Shown here piece by piece: positions 11,766 to 23,904 of a stretch of 64,000 nucleotides of DNA. Position 1 is the first letter of the stretch; the number at the start of each line of letters is the position of its first letter. The notes under the pieces were generated by a model. That model saw only the letters and a list, made by a program, of their open reading frames with translations. It was not told where the DNA came from and did no database searches. This DNA comes from Basidiobolus meristosporus CBS 931.73 (taxonomy: Eukaryota > Basidiobolomycota > Basidiobolomycetes > Basidiobolales > Basidiobolaceae). The stretch covers positions 62,001-126,000 of the forward strand of contig MCFE01000200.1 in assembly GCA_002104905.1 (NCBI GenBank), read 5' to 3'. Made by a program: the position numbers and the translations under genes.

Positions 11766-12572
11766 AGATCCCAACAACCCATTTTTTTTGCGATCTGATT
11801 CAAGCCATTGCAAATCAGTGATCATCAAATTTTTGATAAAAGTAATATCAAGGTTGTCTCACATTTGAGACAAAATCTCTATAAATAAATACCCTGCATA
11901 TATATACATCATCTGTTATACCAGTACCGCTATTGGATCTGTTTTGCACCTACCCAATTGCTTGCGTGCTAGCTATGACACCTTGTCCAATCATTAGGAT
12001 CAGGGATTTACTTGCTCAATGGGCAAAATGGGATATTTGATGGCAAATCAGGTAGCTTGTTTAGTAGTCAATGAGCCAACTGGGGGCTGCCAGTTTCAGG
12101 ATACTTTTGGACCAATTAACCACTGAGATACTGTCCAATTGGAGTGATGGTAACCAAAATGGTAAGTATCAGTGTAGTGTATATTGTGATACACATTTAT
12201 TTCCATTTACATTGATGAAACATATCCAAATACTGGATTTTACCTGCCATAATAGTGGTATCTGATTGCGCATGTGATGCAGACATTATGAGTTGGCACA
12301 ATCATATGTGCCAGCCTCATTGTGTCAGATTGTGCCATAGTGTGTGAGATCATCCCACATAGTGCAAAATTGTCCAAGAACAATCCTGCCTTCTGGTAGC
12401 TATAATATTACGCCCAATTGTTCTTTACACCCGTGGATTGCACTGCACACCCTTGCATGGTACAATGGAACAAGTTTAATGTCTCAAATACAAGACTGTC
12501 TTAAGTTCAAATGAGTATTGACCAAAAAGTGATATAATAGAGCTATTTTGTTGTAGGCAAACTGTTTACCCC

Positions 12573-13069
12573 ATGGACAAGACTACTCTGATTCAATGCT
12601 TTAAGAGAAGAGAAAAAGACCATGTGGCTATTGTAGCAAGACTCTCTGCCAGGAAGCTGGCAGACAGCTTTGGAATTATTACAGTGATCATGGCCAGTGT
12701 TTTGCCACACAAGTCATGTTTGACCAATCACTGGTCTCTACTGTACCAACATTTTCTTGCCAGCCAGCAAATACTTCAATATTGGCACCTGGCTGCCTTT
12801 GTCATCTTGCACAAACTGAGTTGGGTGAGTTTGTGACACCTTTAGGCTCACATCAGCCTTCTGTATATGGCATGCAAAGTGATTGCTCTGATAAAAAAGG
12901 TTCACTGATGGATTGTGAGCCTATCTCCCCTAACAACAGTATGATGTATGAACCAGGTCAAATACCAATATGCAATGAGACAACACCCACTGAAATAAAT
13001 GCCAAGGATACTTTATGGAGCCAAGTGAGCCCAGTAATCCATCTATTGGTGAATGGTGTAATGTTGTGA
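12573..13069 (+). pseudogene. Possible N-terminal part of CMC transposase
   Basis: Two overlapping frames (12573-12836 and 12716-13069) give a peptide with Cys/His pairs but no domain I can name. Its position ahead of the Tnp2-like core on the same strand suggests the 5' part of that gene. The switch between frames near 12720-12830 implies a frameshift. Confidence 0.3.
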
Positions 13070-13650
13070 CTTGAGAAGTAGTAGGTTTCCACTAATATCA
13101 GTTATGGGGGCTTAGAGGATTTATTACTACTTCTTGCCAAAGTCATGCCAGGATGCAACTTACCATGGACATGGTACAAGTGGACAACCATCATGTGGTT
13201 GGCAACATATGACTCAGAGACTGTCCTGACTCCAGCATGTGTTAAAAGTTGCATGGCATTTACATCCAAATATGCTACCATTGCAATGTGACCAAATTGT
13301 CAGGAATCCACCACCATTGAGGGAAAACATTGCTCACACTCTGGATATATTTCAGTAATACCCCATCTAAAGCAGCTAATGCAGTCCAACAAATATTGCA
13401 AAGCCTTACAGTACTGCTGTGGTAAGGTAAACATACCTCCCACAGACAAGTTTATTCATATAGCCATTATGATATGCTTAACCATATTTTATCTTATCAG
13501 TATTATCCCATTTTTCTTTTGCCCATATTATCAGTATTATCCCCATATGATGTTTACCCTGATTAGTTGTTAGCATTAGTTATCCCAGATGTTATTCAGC
13601 TTTGTGATCAATATATGTATCTTCATAAGGCAAGTACAGGCGTCAGTGCC

Positions 13651-13997
13651 TGTGACACATGAACTAGGGTTGTGTTACCATCCCTACCATTTCAATACTA
13701 CATATGGTATTTTTATGTTGCACTGGCTTCAGACTACTGATCCCTGATTGGTTGGATGAGCTGTGCCTTTTAGAACCTTCCAGGACATTCTTGGCATATT
13801 TTTAGCTCATAGTGATGTCATCAAGAATTCCACTGATGACTAGAATTGTCTAGAACCATTTCATTAGTAATCACTTGACAATCAGGAAAAGTATTTAAGG
13901 GAAAGCAATCCCTCATCAGTAAACCATCCCTTCTAGCAGTAACATTTCTCCCTTATTAATTAGCAGTAGATCACTGCACCTACCTTTAACAGTTACA
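13651..13997. repeat. Possible solo LTR of an unrelated retroelement
   Basis: The segment starts TGTGACACATGAAC and ends TTACA. It contains a TATA-like TATTTAAGGG near 13892 and sits between two pieces of the CMC transposase. No second copy is in the window and no clear target duplication was found, so this rests only on general LTR-like layout. Confidence 0.25.
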
Positions 13998-14151
13998 CCT
14001 CAGACTTGCCATCAGGGAGCTTTTCAGGATAGTGCACAAGACACACAGAGGCCTCTGAAGACACTTGGAGCAACTAGGAAGCTAGAGAAGCAGGAGCTTT
14101 TACCTTAGTGACGTATTGACAAAGACACTAGCAGTTTAGACACAGAAGTTA

Positions 14152-15000
14152 TTGCACCCATCAGACACCTCACACACCTTGAGTTGTGTAGCTTCTCCCA
14201 GGAGTACCTCTGCACCACCACACTGCACTCAGTATCAATCAAGTGCAAACATATCCAACATATTTGATGGAAATCATTACAAACAGCTGAGAAGCAAGGG
14301 CTACTTTGAAGGTATCTATGACCATGCCTTTGCCTTGGCACTTGATGGATTCTCATTAAGCAAGTACTCTACCAGCAAATCCTGCTGTCTACTGATTCAC
14401 ATCAATCTGAATCTGCCGCCCATCCTACAGTATCCAAGCAATAATCTGATTGTAGTCTCACTGGTATCTGGGCCTGAACCACCATCCAACCTGGATAGCT
14501 ACCAGTATCCATTGCAAGATGAATTTTGTATGCCTTCCAGCAGGATAGCAGTAAATGGCTGTCATGTAAATGTGTATATTATTATCTGCATTGATGATAC
14601 CCCAGCCATCAGCTAGGTAGCAGGTTTTTCTGGGCACAATGGATGGTATTGCTGTCAAATTTGTGAGATCTAGGGGATTTGCTCTATAAGTCACACACTT
14701 TATTATAACCCAAACACCAGCACTAAGAATGTCATCTTCCCACAGAGAGAGTATACAAATGTCAGAATGCAGTTACAGCAAAGGTGGCAATCTATCAGCC
14801 ATTGGCCAGAATATGGAATCAATTGAAAACCAGAGATACTTAAGATAGATGGTATCTGTTGAATCAAAAGCTTTTCACTGTGAGCAATGCATTTGCTTTT
14901 CAATAATATCCCTATACTGATGACCAAGTTGTACATGGGGCATTTCAAGCTAAATGAGCCCTTTGAAATACCAGAGAAATTTGAAAGAACTGGCAAGATA
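14152..15000 (+). pseudogene. Tnp2-type (CMC/En-Spm) transposase core relic
   Basis: The open part (14152-14616) matches the order of blocks in fungal Tnp2 transposases: an LALDGFS segment, then ILQYPSNNLI, SGPEPPSNLDSYQYPL and IDDTPAIS. After a TAG near 14613 the frame goes on with SGHNGWYCCQICEI and another stop. These correspond to the family's DGF, PGPKKPKDMDSFLYPL and MKGHNG..PCRMC regions. The gene is truncated, carries at least two nonsense codons and is not functional. It would have moved elements with CACTG-type ends. Confidence 0.6.
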
Positions 15001-15099
15001 TTACAGAATATTTGTTACCATTAGTGCTTCTCACAGGCTCCAATCAATATTCATATGCATATGGCACAATACTAATGCAAAGACTGGATGAACTAGATA

Positions 15100-15830
15100 T
15101 GTATTTATTCAGGTGGCACTCTGAAACCATTCCCACCAAGAGTACAGGAAGCATTGGGAGTCATATGCGGACATTGTAGGAATATTTATCCCAAAGCAGA
15201 TCATCAATGCCAACTTGACACATCTACAGCTGTTGTGCCTGGAGTTTGTAACAGGATTTGAGTGGCTATACCACAATTCAAGGTCAAGTAGAATGCGCTT
15301 GACTTGTTCCATGAGCATTATCCTGGATCTAAATGAGTAAACAGATTTTGGACTAGCAATGGTATGCTAGAAAGTATCTCCAGAAAAGCAGAAACTATCA
15401 AAGGCAGAAGAATAAGAGTGCAATTGCTGAAAACTAGTGGCTTCCTTAAGCACCTGTTACATGAAGAGCCAAAAGCTCCAAGCAAGCATCTAAGTGACAT
15501 CAAGTAGCTGGAAGAGTGCTGATAAGGGAAAAGCAGGCAGATATAGATGCACTGGCACAGCCATTATCCAGGAAAAAGGATAGTTCCACTCTAGAAGCAC
15601 TTGGTCAAAGTAGCAGTGAAGGACCTGGCAGTGATAAAAATCAGTGGCTACCTCAGGAGCCCATTACGGCATGGGCTGAGAGCTCAAAACAAGCAGGAAA
15701 AAAGTGTCATGTTGCCCACAGAGTGCCAGCAAGTGACAAGCAGGCCAAAACAGATGCATCTGAGAAGGATTCATCAAGGAGAAAGCAAGGTTCAATACAA
15801 GAAGTGTGGTAATGGAAAGTATTCCATTAC
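15100..15830 (+). pseudogene. CMC accessory ORF, second diverged copy
   Basis: This parallels 6960-7535, including TTGACCTGTTCCATGAGC-like DNA near 15300, 'AACTATCAAAGG' near 15385 and the repeated Ser-Glu-Gly-Pro-Gly-Ser-Asp-Lys-coding unit near 15610. Open pieces lie at 15516-15812 and 15601-15888. No domain was recognised. Confidence 0.45.
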
Positions 15831-17764
15831 AACACATCTCAAAACCAATATTGCACTCATTTTTTTATTTTACTTTTTGCTATTGTAACACACAAGTGAA
15901 GGATCAGGAATTTCCAACTTTGAAGGACAAATGCTCCAGACCCTGACAAGAAATACACCCAGAAATAATATGTCATGCAGAACACTCAGTAGCCAACACA
16001 TGCTGCCACTTACAGCTCATTTGATTCAGTGCTTAAGGAGCTTCAATCCAACAAGTCAAATTATCATATATACTAGGCCTCTATTGGTAGGATTACTATG
16101 GTGACTTCAATTGCTTGTAACTTTTAAACCAGCCAATCAATTTATGTGGAATTTTCACAGGTACTGCGCCTATGTCTGATCTGTGCCACTGCAAGATTTA
16201 GCTTTGCATCACATGTATTGCTTCTGCAATTGCTCAAAAACTCTGATCCTCAGAATTTTCATATATATTACTTCCCCAGCTGAAAAATAAAGGAGAGCCT
16301 TTATTTCCAGAATCTCTACACTACAATTACAAGCTCAATGGCTATAGGACTTCCCCTGCATCACTTGCAATGTTGAGTATTCTGACTTTGATTGGTACTA
16401 CATTGGTAAAGAGACTGCAAAGCTCACAAGAATTCAATATAAGTTGTACAAGAAAACTACCCCTTTTATGTTGAAAAAGTCCCCTCTGAGAAACCCCTTT
16501 ACTGAGGGTCATTGCTTACAAGCTGCTGATATCATAACAGTCTCCTGAAAGCATCCTGAAGGCTGATATGGGTTAGATCCACCTGCAGGACCAAGTTAAT
16601 TTTCACAGGGTTCTTGAATTAGATGAAATTGCTCCTTGGCAGTAAAGCAAGGTGTTTCTTATGGTGGATCTTCTGGACATATTCCAAGCATGATATACAT
16701 AAGACTGCCATACATATATTGATAAGGAAAGTCAGAGCTTTCAGGTAGCACCTAGCTCCCTTGGTTTGGTTGAGTTTTGACAAAGTTAAAGTTTTTCTCC
16801 ATAGGGGTAGCAGCCAGTTTACAGTCTTCTATCTTGTACTTCTTTAGTATATCTTGAATATATTCACAGCCCCAATGGTGGTTATCTTGGTCTGCAAACC
16901 CATCAGGCTGGCTCATATGCACATGCTCAGCATGTTCTTCATACAAAAATGCAGGCTTTATATCCATATAATGTAAAAAAACGTATATTTGGCTGCAATA
17001 GCCATTATTAATCTGATGGGATTAAACTTGGCTACCAGTGCAAAGGTCTTAGTATAGTCAAGTCTTTTTGTTTGAGAGTATCCTTTGGCACAAGTCTGGC
17101 TTTGTGTGTTTCAATTTTATCATCAGTCATGTATTGTGTCTTGAGGAACCATCTGCATCCAATTGAATTTTGGTTCACTGGTAACTTGACTAAGCTCCAA
17201 GTTTGATTTTCCATCAGGGCCTGATACTCCTTAATCATTGCAGATCCTGAAAACTCTGTCTGAGGACTATTTAAGGCCTCTTTTACAGTCTTGGGCTTGT
17301 CAATATGGACTGAATAGGCGTAGGCTAAGTTTTTGTCCTCAATGATTCAGTAGTTGCTCTATTTCTGGTCAGGTTGACTCTCCTGGCTTGTGAAGCTGGA
17401 GGCACTACTTCTGAGATATTACTGGGCCCTGACTCAGGCTAAACCACGGCTGTAGAGTCCTCTGCAACAGGTCACTATGGCCTTCAGAGTGCCCTGTGTA
17501 TCTCCTCTACTGACTATCACTGCTTATTAAAGCATCTTCTTCTTTCTTCCTGTTGGTGCTTGATTTTCTTGATTCTTCATCCAGGAGCCTTCCATATGTG
17601 TAATTTAAGGCCAAATCTTCAGTTCTGGACTCTAGAACTGACACAAGGCCCTGAAACCTGTTTGTCAGGCTATTCAGGATGGTATTTATCAGATCCTCAT
17701 CAGTAGTTGGCACACCCATACATTTCATCTCATCCACCAGCAGGGTAAGCATGGATGAAAAAAT

Positions 17765-18180
17765 GTTTAATATCATTTATAATTTCATTGACCTACCCTT
17801 GGTTAATGCACGTAAATACAACCACAAAACTACTAAAACACCCTCTGAAAATTTTTTGGAACATATTCCAGGCTGCTTCATCTGCGGAATCTAATACACC
17901 CCCTTTTGCAACAAAAATAACATAATGAAATAAAAGTTTGATTTTACATACTTGATCAATGAAATCTTTAATATGCTAAATTGCTCCTTCTCTACTTGCT
18001 TTGGCAGATCTATTAGATGGGCCCATAGTATCAACCATATACCATCTGCACCCAAATCCAATGGTGGCCTTTTCTGTTACTTGACCTCCTCCTGCACCAA
18101 TTGGGAAACAATTTTCTTCATCAGATACAATCAATTGTTCAACTAAAGCACTGGCAATACTATATTTTGTCTTCCTAAAG
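17765..18180 (-). pseudogene. AIG1-like GTPase domain fragment inside Copia gag
   Basis: This ~416-bp block is absent from the gag of the other Copia copies; gag resumes on both sides. Read on minus from 18180 it gives a mostly open frame in which I see ASALVEQL after a worn P-loop region, a GFGCRWYMVDTMG segment (the DTxG switch of AIG1/IMAP-type GTPases), FHYVIFVAKGG, and FQKIFRG followed by FVVVFTCI. That order (P-loop, DTxG, I-F-V strand, K-F helix, V-V-T strand) matches AIG1-family G domains. At least two stops (near 17988 and 17800) and the lost P-loop make it non-functional. It could instead be a diverged element gene. Confidence 0.45.
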
Positions 18181-18280
18181 GTTTTGCATTTCTTCTACTG
18201 GCAGCATCTTTGTAGTAAAGAGTTTTAGCCTCAGAAACATTTTCTTAGCAGCTGAACATGACTGGTAGGTGTCTCCCAAT

Positions 18281-19014
18281 AGGCTTGTTCTGTTGGATAG
18301 TGCCACATTGAGCCATGAGTGCCAAATGATGCCATAGTGTGCTAGAGAGGTAAAGTGAGCCTATACTTGGCCACAGAGTGTGAAACATAGCTCTGCATCT
18401 TTATTTAAAGCAGCCCCTGTGTTTCACCCATAGCACGGGAGAAAATCCATTTTTTGACCTTTTTTTGTGGATCAATGTAGCTCAGGATGTGTAAGAGCCC
18501 AATCAGATGGAAGATATGCATCTGGTACTCAATACCCATGGCACTCTGAATCTAACTCCTGTAGCTTGTATCATGTCACAAAAATGAATGGCACTATCTT
18601 GGTCCACTGGTACTATCTGGCACTATATTTAAATATTAGCCCTAAAGTAAGATCTATACAAAGCACTTATAGTGCCAGATAGTGCCAGTGGACCAAGATA
18701 GTGCCATTCATTTTTGTGACATGATACAAGCTACAGGAGCTAGAATCAGAATGCCATGGGTATTGAGTATCAGATGCATATCTTCCATCTGCTTGTGCTC
18801 TAACACATCCTGCGCAACATTGATCCAAAAAAAAAGGTCAAGAAATAGAATTTCTCCAACACAAATGGTGAAACACAGGGGCTGCTTTGCATGAAGATGC
18901 AAAGCTATGTTTCATACTCTGTGGCCAGGTAGAGGCTCACTTGGCCTCTCTGGCACACTATGGCATCATTTGGCACTCATGGCTCAATGTGGCACTATCC
19001 TACAGAACAAGTCT
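18281..19014. mobile_element. Palindromic (foldback) MITE of the Harbinger family
   Basis: Two arms of about 345 bp (18281-18627 and 18668-19014) are inverted copies around a ~40-nt loop. The outer ends AGGCTTGTTC / GAACAAGTCT match the termini of the 9062-12477 element. The 3-bp duplication AAT (18278-18280 and 19015-19017) flanks it, and removing one AAT plus the element restores the gag sequence of the host Copia copy. It has no coding capacity and presumably moved using the Harbinger-like transposase. Confidence 0.8.
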
Positions 19015-19324
19015 AATGCCTTCCAGGAATTCTTTGCTGCTTTTGCTTTTGATCATTGATTTGGCATTTTGTCTTTGACATTAAGGCATATGCAACTAAA
19101 GGCACTATTTTCTTTCTTCTGGTACCATAAGGATTCCTCTCCCACATTCTTATGAGGGCATTCTTCTCCCATGACAATATCCAAAAGGCACTTTCTTGTA
19201 GTAGCATCTTCATCTTCACCTTCCATACTTGGTGGTTAGATTCATCCAACTTTTCAGCTGAGGGATAATTCTGGTAATTGCAGTGGTGGAAGTTGCAGAT
19301 AGTGACAACCTGGAGCTCATAACC

Positions 19325-19672
19325 TGCTGTAAGAGTTTTGGAGATATGTGAAGTGATAGGGAGACATTTAGATTATGTGGTTTTCACTGAATGATTTATT
19401 GAATATAAAAGTGGTGTATGTACTTTAACATAATCTTAGCATGATAATCATGTAGAATAGGGATAGAAAGGTCCTCAGAACATGTGTGCAAGGTTTGGAG
19501 CTGTTTGAACAACTTGTCTGATTTTCATGTTCTGGGTACCTGATATTTTGGTGAAAATATTATAAGTGAGTCCCAACAGGGAATTTGGTCAGTATTCTCC
19601 AGGATCTGAAGGTAATGATCTAAGTGACTAAGTTAGGTGAGTATATAGGTGGAATTACAAATCTTTATAATA
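19325..19672 (-). repeat. Copia LTR shared between elements D and B
   Basis: This LTR is about 348 bp and starts TGCTGTAAGAG. On its left is the gag start/PBS of element D. On its right is the 3' end of a second internal region (ACTCAGCTAAATGCTCAT, as at 25993). It therefore serves as the 5' LTR of D and the 3' LTR of B at once, as left by unequal recombination between LTRs. Confidence 0.7.
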
Positions 19673-22600
19673 CTCCCACTCAGCTAAATGCTCATGATAG
19701 CTAGTCCTAATTTTGACCTAAGTTATTCAAAGTTGTCTCTGCTTAATATATATATGCAGAGCTCTAACATGAAAAGTTGGATTTTTACCTAATTGAACAC
19801 ATCCTTGATTATCTTGAAATAAAGTGACAGGTGTTTTTTGACATAGGCCTACATCTGTAAAAAGCTTTCTTACCACATTGCTTCTTTTGTAGCTTCACAA
19901 GCTGCCATATACTCTGCCTCTGTGGTGAAAAGTGCTACTGTTGGTTGCTTTCTTGAATTCCATGAAATTACTCCTTGACAGTAATGAAAGGTGTATCCTG
20001 TGGTGGATCTTCTGTCTTCTAGATTCTGTCCCCAATTGGCATCAGAGTGTTCAATATGATCCTGTTCTGAATCCTCATTGGTGTATCTTAAGCAGGTCTC
20101 AGCAGTTCCTTTTAGGTATTTGAAAATCTGCTTAACTGCTGCAATATGATCAGATCCATAGTTCTAATTATGCTGGCTGACAACTCCCACTGAGTATGAG
20201 ATATCTGGGCATGCTCCAAGCATAACATAGATCAGAATGCCAACCGTCAACTGATAAGAAAAGTCAGGGCATTCAGATGGCACCAAGCTCTCTTGATCTG
20301 GTTGAGCTTTGACCAATTTAAGGTTTGTCTCCATTAGGGTAGCTGCTATTTTACAGTCTTCCATAAGGTACTTCTTTATGTTGTAAGAGTCTTGGAGATA
20401 TTGGAAGTGATTTGGGAGGACAAGTAGATTACGTGGTTTTCACTTAATGATTTATTGAATGTTAAAGTAGTATTTATACTTTTACCTGGTCTTGGCTTAC
20501 TAACACTTAGAATAGGTTAAGGAAGATCCCAAGAACATGTGTGCAAAGTTTGGGGCTGTTTGGACAACTTTGAGAATTTTCATGTTCGGGGTACCTGGTA
20601 TTTTGGTGAAAATATTCTAAATAAATCCCAACAAGGAATTTGGTCAGTATTCTCTAGGATTTGAGGGTAATGATCTAAGTGACTAAGTTAGGTGAATATC
20701 TAAGTGGAATTACAAATTTTTACAATGCTTTAGTATATCATGAATATACTTGGATTGGCTTAGGATGATAGTTAAGGTACTTATGTCTATGTATAACTTC
20801 AACCCTAAGTGGTTACTGAGTCCTCCTACATCAGACATCTTGAACTCTTTAGATAGATTAGATTTAGTCTCTTCCAATGTTGCTAGGTTATTGGCAACTA
20901 TAATAAGATTATCCACATATAGAGCTAATAGAACTGGATTTCCTCTATCTGGTGGACAGTGTATACTGTAGTCAGTATTACTCCTTCTGAAACTCAAAGA
21001 TTCCAAATAAGAATCTGCTTTGCTATTCCAGGCTCTTGGGGATTGTTTGAGTCCATATAGAGACTTTTAAGCTTGCAGACCAATTGGGGGTTATCTTGGT
21101 CCACAAACTCATCAGGCTGGTCCATATACATGCCCTCTTCAAGCTCTCCATTGAAATGAAGCTTTGATATCCACTTGATGAATAAAAAACTTATATTTGG
21201 CTGCAATAGCCACTGTCAGTCTGATGGAATTAAACTTGGCTACCAGTGCAAAGGTCTCAGTATAGTCAAGTCCTTTTGTTTGAGAGTATCCTTTGGCCAC
21301 AAGTCTAGCTTTGTATCTTTCAATTGTACCATTGGACTTGTATTTTGTCTGAAAGACCCATCTGCATCCAATTGATTTTTGGTTGATTGGTAATTTGACC
21401 AAGTCCCAAGTTTGATTTTCCATTAGGGCCTGATATTCCTCAGTCATTGCAGATCTCCAAAACTCTGACTGTGGGCAATTGAGGGCCGCTTTTACAGTCT
21501 GGGGCTCATCAATATGGACTGAATAGGCATAGGCTAATTTGAACCCTCATTGATATATAACTGGACTATTTCTTTTAGGGTTGGCTATCCAGGCATTTGA
21601 TACTGGAATGATCACTTCTAGGAAATTCCTGGGAACTGATTCAGGCTGAATTATGGTGGTAGAGTCCTCTGGAGTGAAAATATTTTTAATGTTTTGCTCT
21701 GACTCAATCCTGATAATTGGTGGACTTGAAATTAGATTTTTATCATCATCTGACGTCATTTTTTGTGAAAATTTTGAATTTTCATCAAACAACACATCCC
21801 TGGACTGAATCAGCTTCTTTGCTTTGGTATTGTAGAGTCTGTGTGCTTTACTTTCATTGTAGTAGCTCAAAAATAAGCATTTTACACTCTGTGGCCTCAA
21901 TTCTGACTGATTTCCAGGCAGTTTCTTGGCATATGCTATACAACCAAATATTCTCAGATGTTCTGCCCTTGGTCTGTGTCCATACCATGCTTCAAAAGAA
22001 GTAGTATGGTAAAGTACTTGGTTACAGCTCCAATTTTTAAGGTATACAACTTTGGCAACTGATTCTGCCCAAAATTTGTAGGATAATTTTTGATCAATGG
22101 ATCATAGATCTTGCCATATTAATTTTTTGATCTGGTTGCATGTTCTGCTACTCCATTTTGTTGTGGGGAGTATGGTACAGTGGCTTCTTACTTTATCCCA
22201 TGAATTCTGCTGAAGTGGATGAAGAGTCTAGAGGCATATTCTCCACCATTGTCAGAGCTTATTTTCTTGATTTTTTCATCAGTGTCACTCTTCACCATGG
22301 CTTAAAGCACCCTGAACTTGGACAGAGCTTCTTTCTTTCTCTCCATGAAGTCAACCCATGTGTATCTTGTGTAATCATCAATAAAAGTGATTAAATAATT
22401 CATCCTGCCTAAGGATATATTTGCATAGGTCCACACAGATCTGAATGAATTAGATCTAATTTTTTTAGTTTAATTAACCCAGGGCTCTTGAACAGATATC
22501 TGGCTTGTTTCCCATATATTCAGGCTTCACAGTGTTCCATATTAGCTGGGGGATCAATTTTTACTCCAAAAGTTAGCTGATCTTTGATTGTTTTGCGCAA

Positions 22601-23904
22601 ATAATCAAAATTGATGTGTCCAAATCTCCTGTTCCAAAGCACTGGTGGTTCTTCATTTAGGTTACTTGTATTGGCATCCAGATAAGATGGAATACAAGGC
22701 AACTTATACAGATTCTGATCTCTGATACCCAAAGCAATATAAGCATCATTTTAGTCAGTGATCCTCATCAGAATTGTCAAAGTTGAAACTGAGTCCTTCT
22801 GCTGTGGCCTTTTTTACAGATTGTAGATTCTTAGCTATTTCTGGTGCATAGAATGCTTCATCAAAGGTCAGTGTATGGGTTCCTTCACTGCTTCTAAGGC
22901 TTACTTGGATAGTTCCTTCTCCCACTGCATTGAGTGTTCTATTGTTGCCCATCAAAACCTTCCTAATTGGAATTTCTTGAGATTAGGTAAGAGGTTGTTT
23001 TTGTTGTGCAAAGTGCAGAGATGCTCCATAGTCAATATACCACATCTGAGAATTCTTGGATGTGGCCATATTTATTGCAGATATGAATAGTCTTACTGCA
23101 GTTGTTCCAGCATTTCCATATTCAGGCTTTTTCTGCTCACTATCAATCTTTTTGAAGCACCAGTCTAGTTGTGTGTCCTCTCCTTTTGCAGTGGTTGCAA
23201 AACAGGTTGCTATTGCCTTTAAAAGGTCTTGGGTATCTTTGCTACTGGCAATCATTGCTTATAAAAGCATTTTCTTTTTTCTTCTTATTGGCACTTGGTT
23301 TTCTTAATTCTTCATCCAGGAGCCTTCTATATATGTAATTTAAGATCAAATCTTCAGTTCAGAACTCTAGGGCTGATACAAGGCCCTGAAGCTTTTCTGT
23401 CAGGCTATTCAGGATGGTTACTATCACACCCTCATCAGTAGTTGATATGCCCACAGATACCACCTCATCCACCAATAGGGTAATTCTGTTAATTAGATTT
23501 TTCATTTCTTCTCCTGGCAGCATCTTTGTAGTAAAGAATTTTTGCCTAAAGTACATATCTTGGCCGCTAAGCATGACTGGTAGATGTCTTCTAATGCCTT
23601 CAAGGCATTCTTTGCCAGTTTTGCTCTTGAGCTTTGGATTGGCAATTTGTCTTTGACATCAAGGCAAATGCAGTTAAAGGCACTTTGTTCTTTCTTCTGG
23701 TACTTTAAGAACTCCTCTGCCATGTTTTTAGGAGGGTATTCTTCTCCCATGACAATTTCCCAAAGGCCTCTTTTTTGTAGCAGCATCTTTATCTTCACCT
23801 TCCACACTTGGTAGTTGCATCCATTCAACTTCTCAGGAGAGGGAGAATTTCCAGTAATATCAGTAGTAGCAATTACAGAGAGTGACAGCTCTGGGCACAT
23901 AATC
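19673..23904 (-). mobile_element. Ty1/Copia element 'B' internal region, degenerate
   Basis: From right to left the relics are gag (23912-23359), zinc knuckle/protease (23255-22755), integrase (22732-21547), RT (21447-20710) and RNase H (20364-19690). Every ORF is broken. A solo LTR (20379-20727) sits in the RT/RNase H region. Relative to the near-complete copy at 25.6-30.3 kb it has many small indels, so it is older. LTRs flank it at 19325 and 23905. Confidence 0.8.
20379..20727 (-). repeat. Nested solo Copia LTR with 5-bp target duplication
   Basis: This is a 349-bp LTR starting TGTTGTAAGAG, inserted in the pol of element B. CTTTA at 20374-20378 and 20728-20732 flanks it, and the host sequence reads through (GTACTTCTTTA | GTATATC) when the LTR and one CTTTA are removed. 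It is the remnant of a full element lost by LTR-LTR recombination. Confidence 0.85.

Larger units (their letters stand above)
9062..12477. mobile_element. PIF/Harbinger-like DNA transposon, copy 2, complete ends
   Basis: This is a 3416-bp element with inverted termini AGACTTGTTCCATTG (left) and CAATGGAACAAGTTT (right), flanked by the 3-bp duplication AAT (9059-9061 and 12478-12480). Sub-terminal regions carry repeated GTGCCA/TGGCAC motifs, plausible transposase-binding sites. Inside are a minus-strand transposase (9245-10171) and a plus-strand second ORF (10489-11765) diverging from a 317-bp spacer. Both genes have in-frame stops, so this copy is not autonomous even though its ends look usable. 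Confidence 0.75.
12481..16610 (+). mobile_element. CMC/Tnp2-like element relic
   Basis: This stretch combines coding remnants of a Tnp2-type transposase (12573-13069, 14152-15000) with a downstream accessory ORF (15100-15830) homologous to the copy at 6353-7927. I could not locate its outer termini. A possible solo LTR interrupts it at 13651. From 15830 to 16610 I see no coding relic, only AT-rich sequence. Confidence 0.5.
16611..19324 (-). mobile_element. Ty1/Copia element 'D', truncated, minus strand
   Basis: Coding relics run right to left: gag (19249-19013, then about 18270-18180 and 17776-17507), then RT pieces (17238-17032, 16967-16752) and a scrap of RNase H. The right side joins an LTR at 19325 through the PBS-like GAGCTCATAACC. 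The left end stops inside RNase H near 16611 with no LTR. Most of integrase is deleted. Gag is interrupted by an AIG1-like fragment (17765-18180) and by a palindromic MITE (18281-19014). Confidence 0.75.

Noticed and set aside
13651-14046. Longer LTR reading ending at GACACACA
   Set aside because: The flanking pentamers (GTGCC and GAGGC) do not match, so only a low-confidence shorter candidate is listed.
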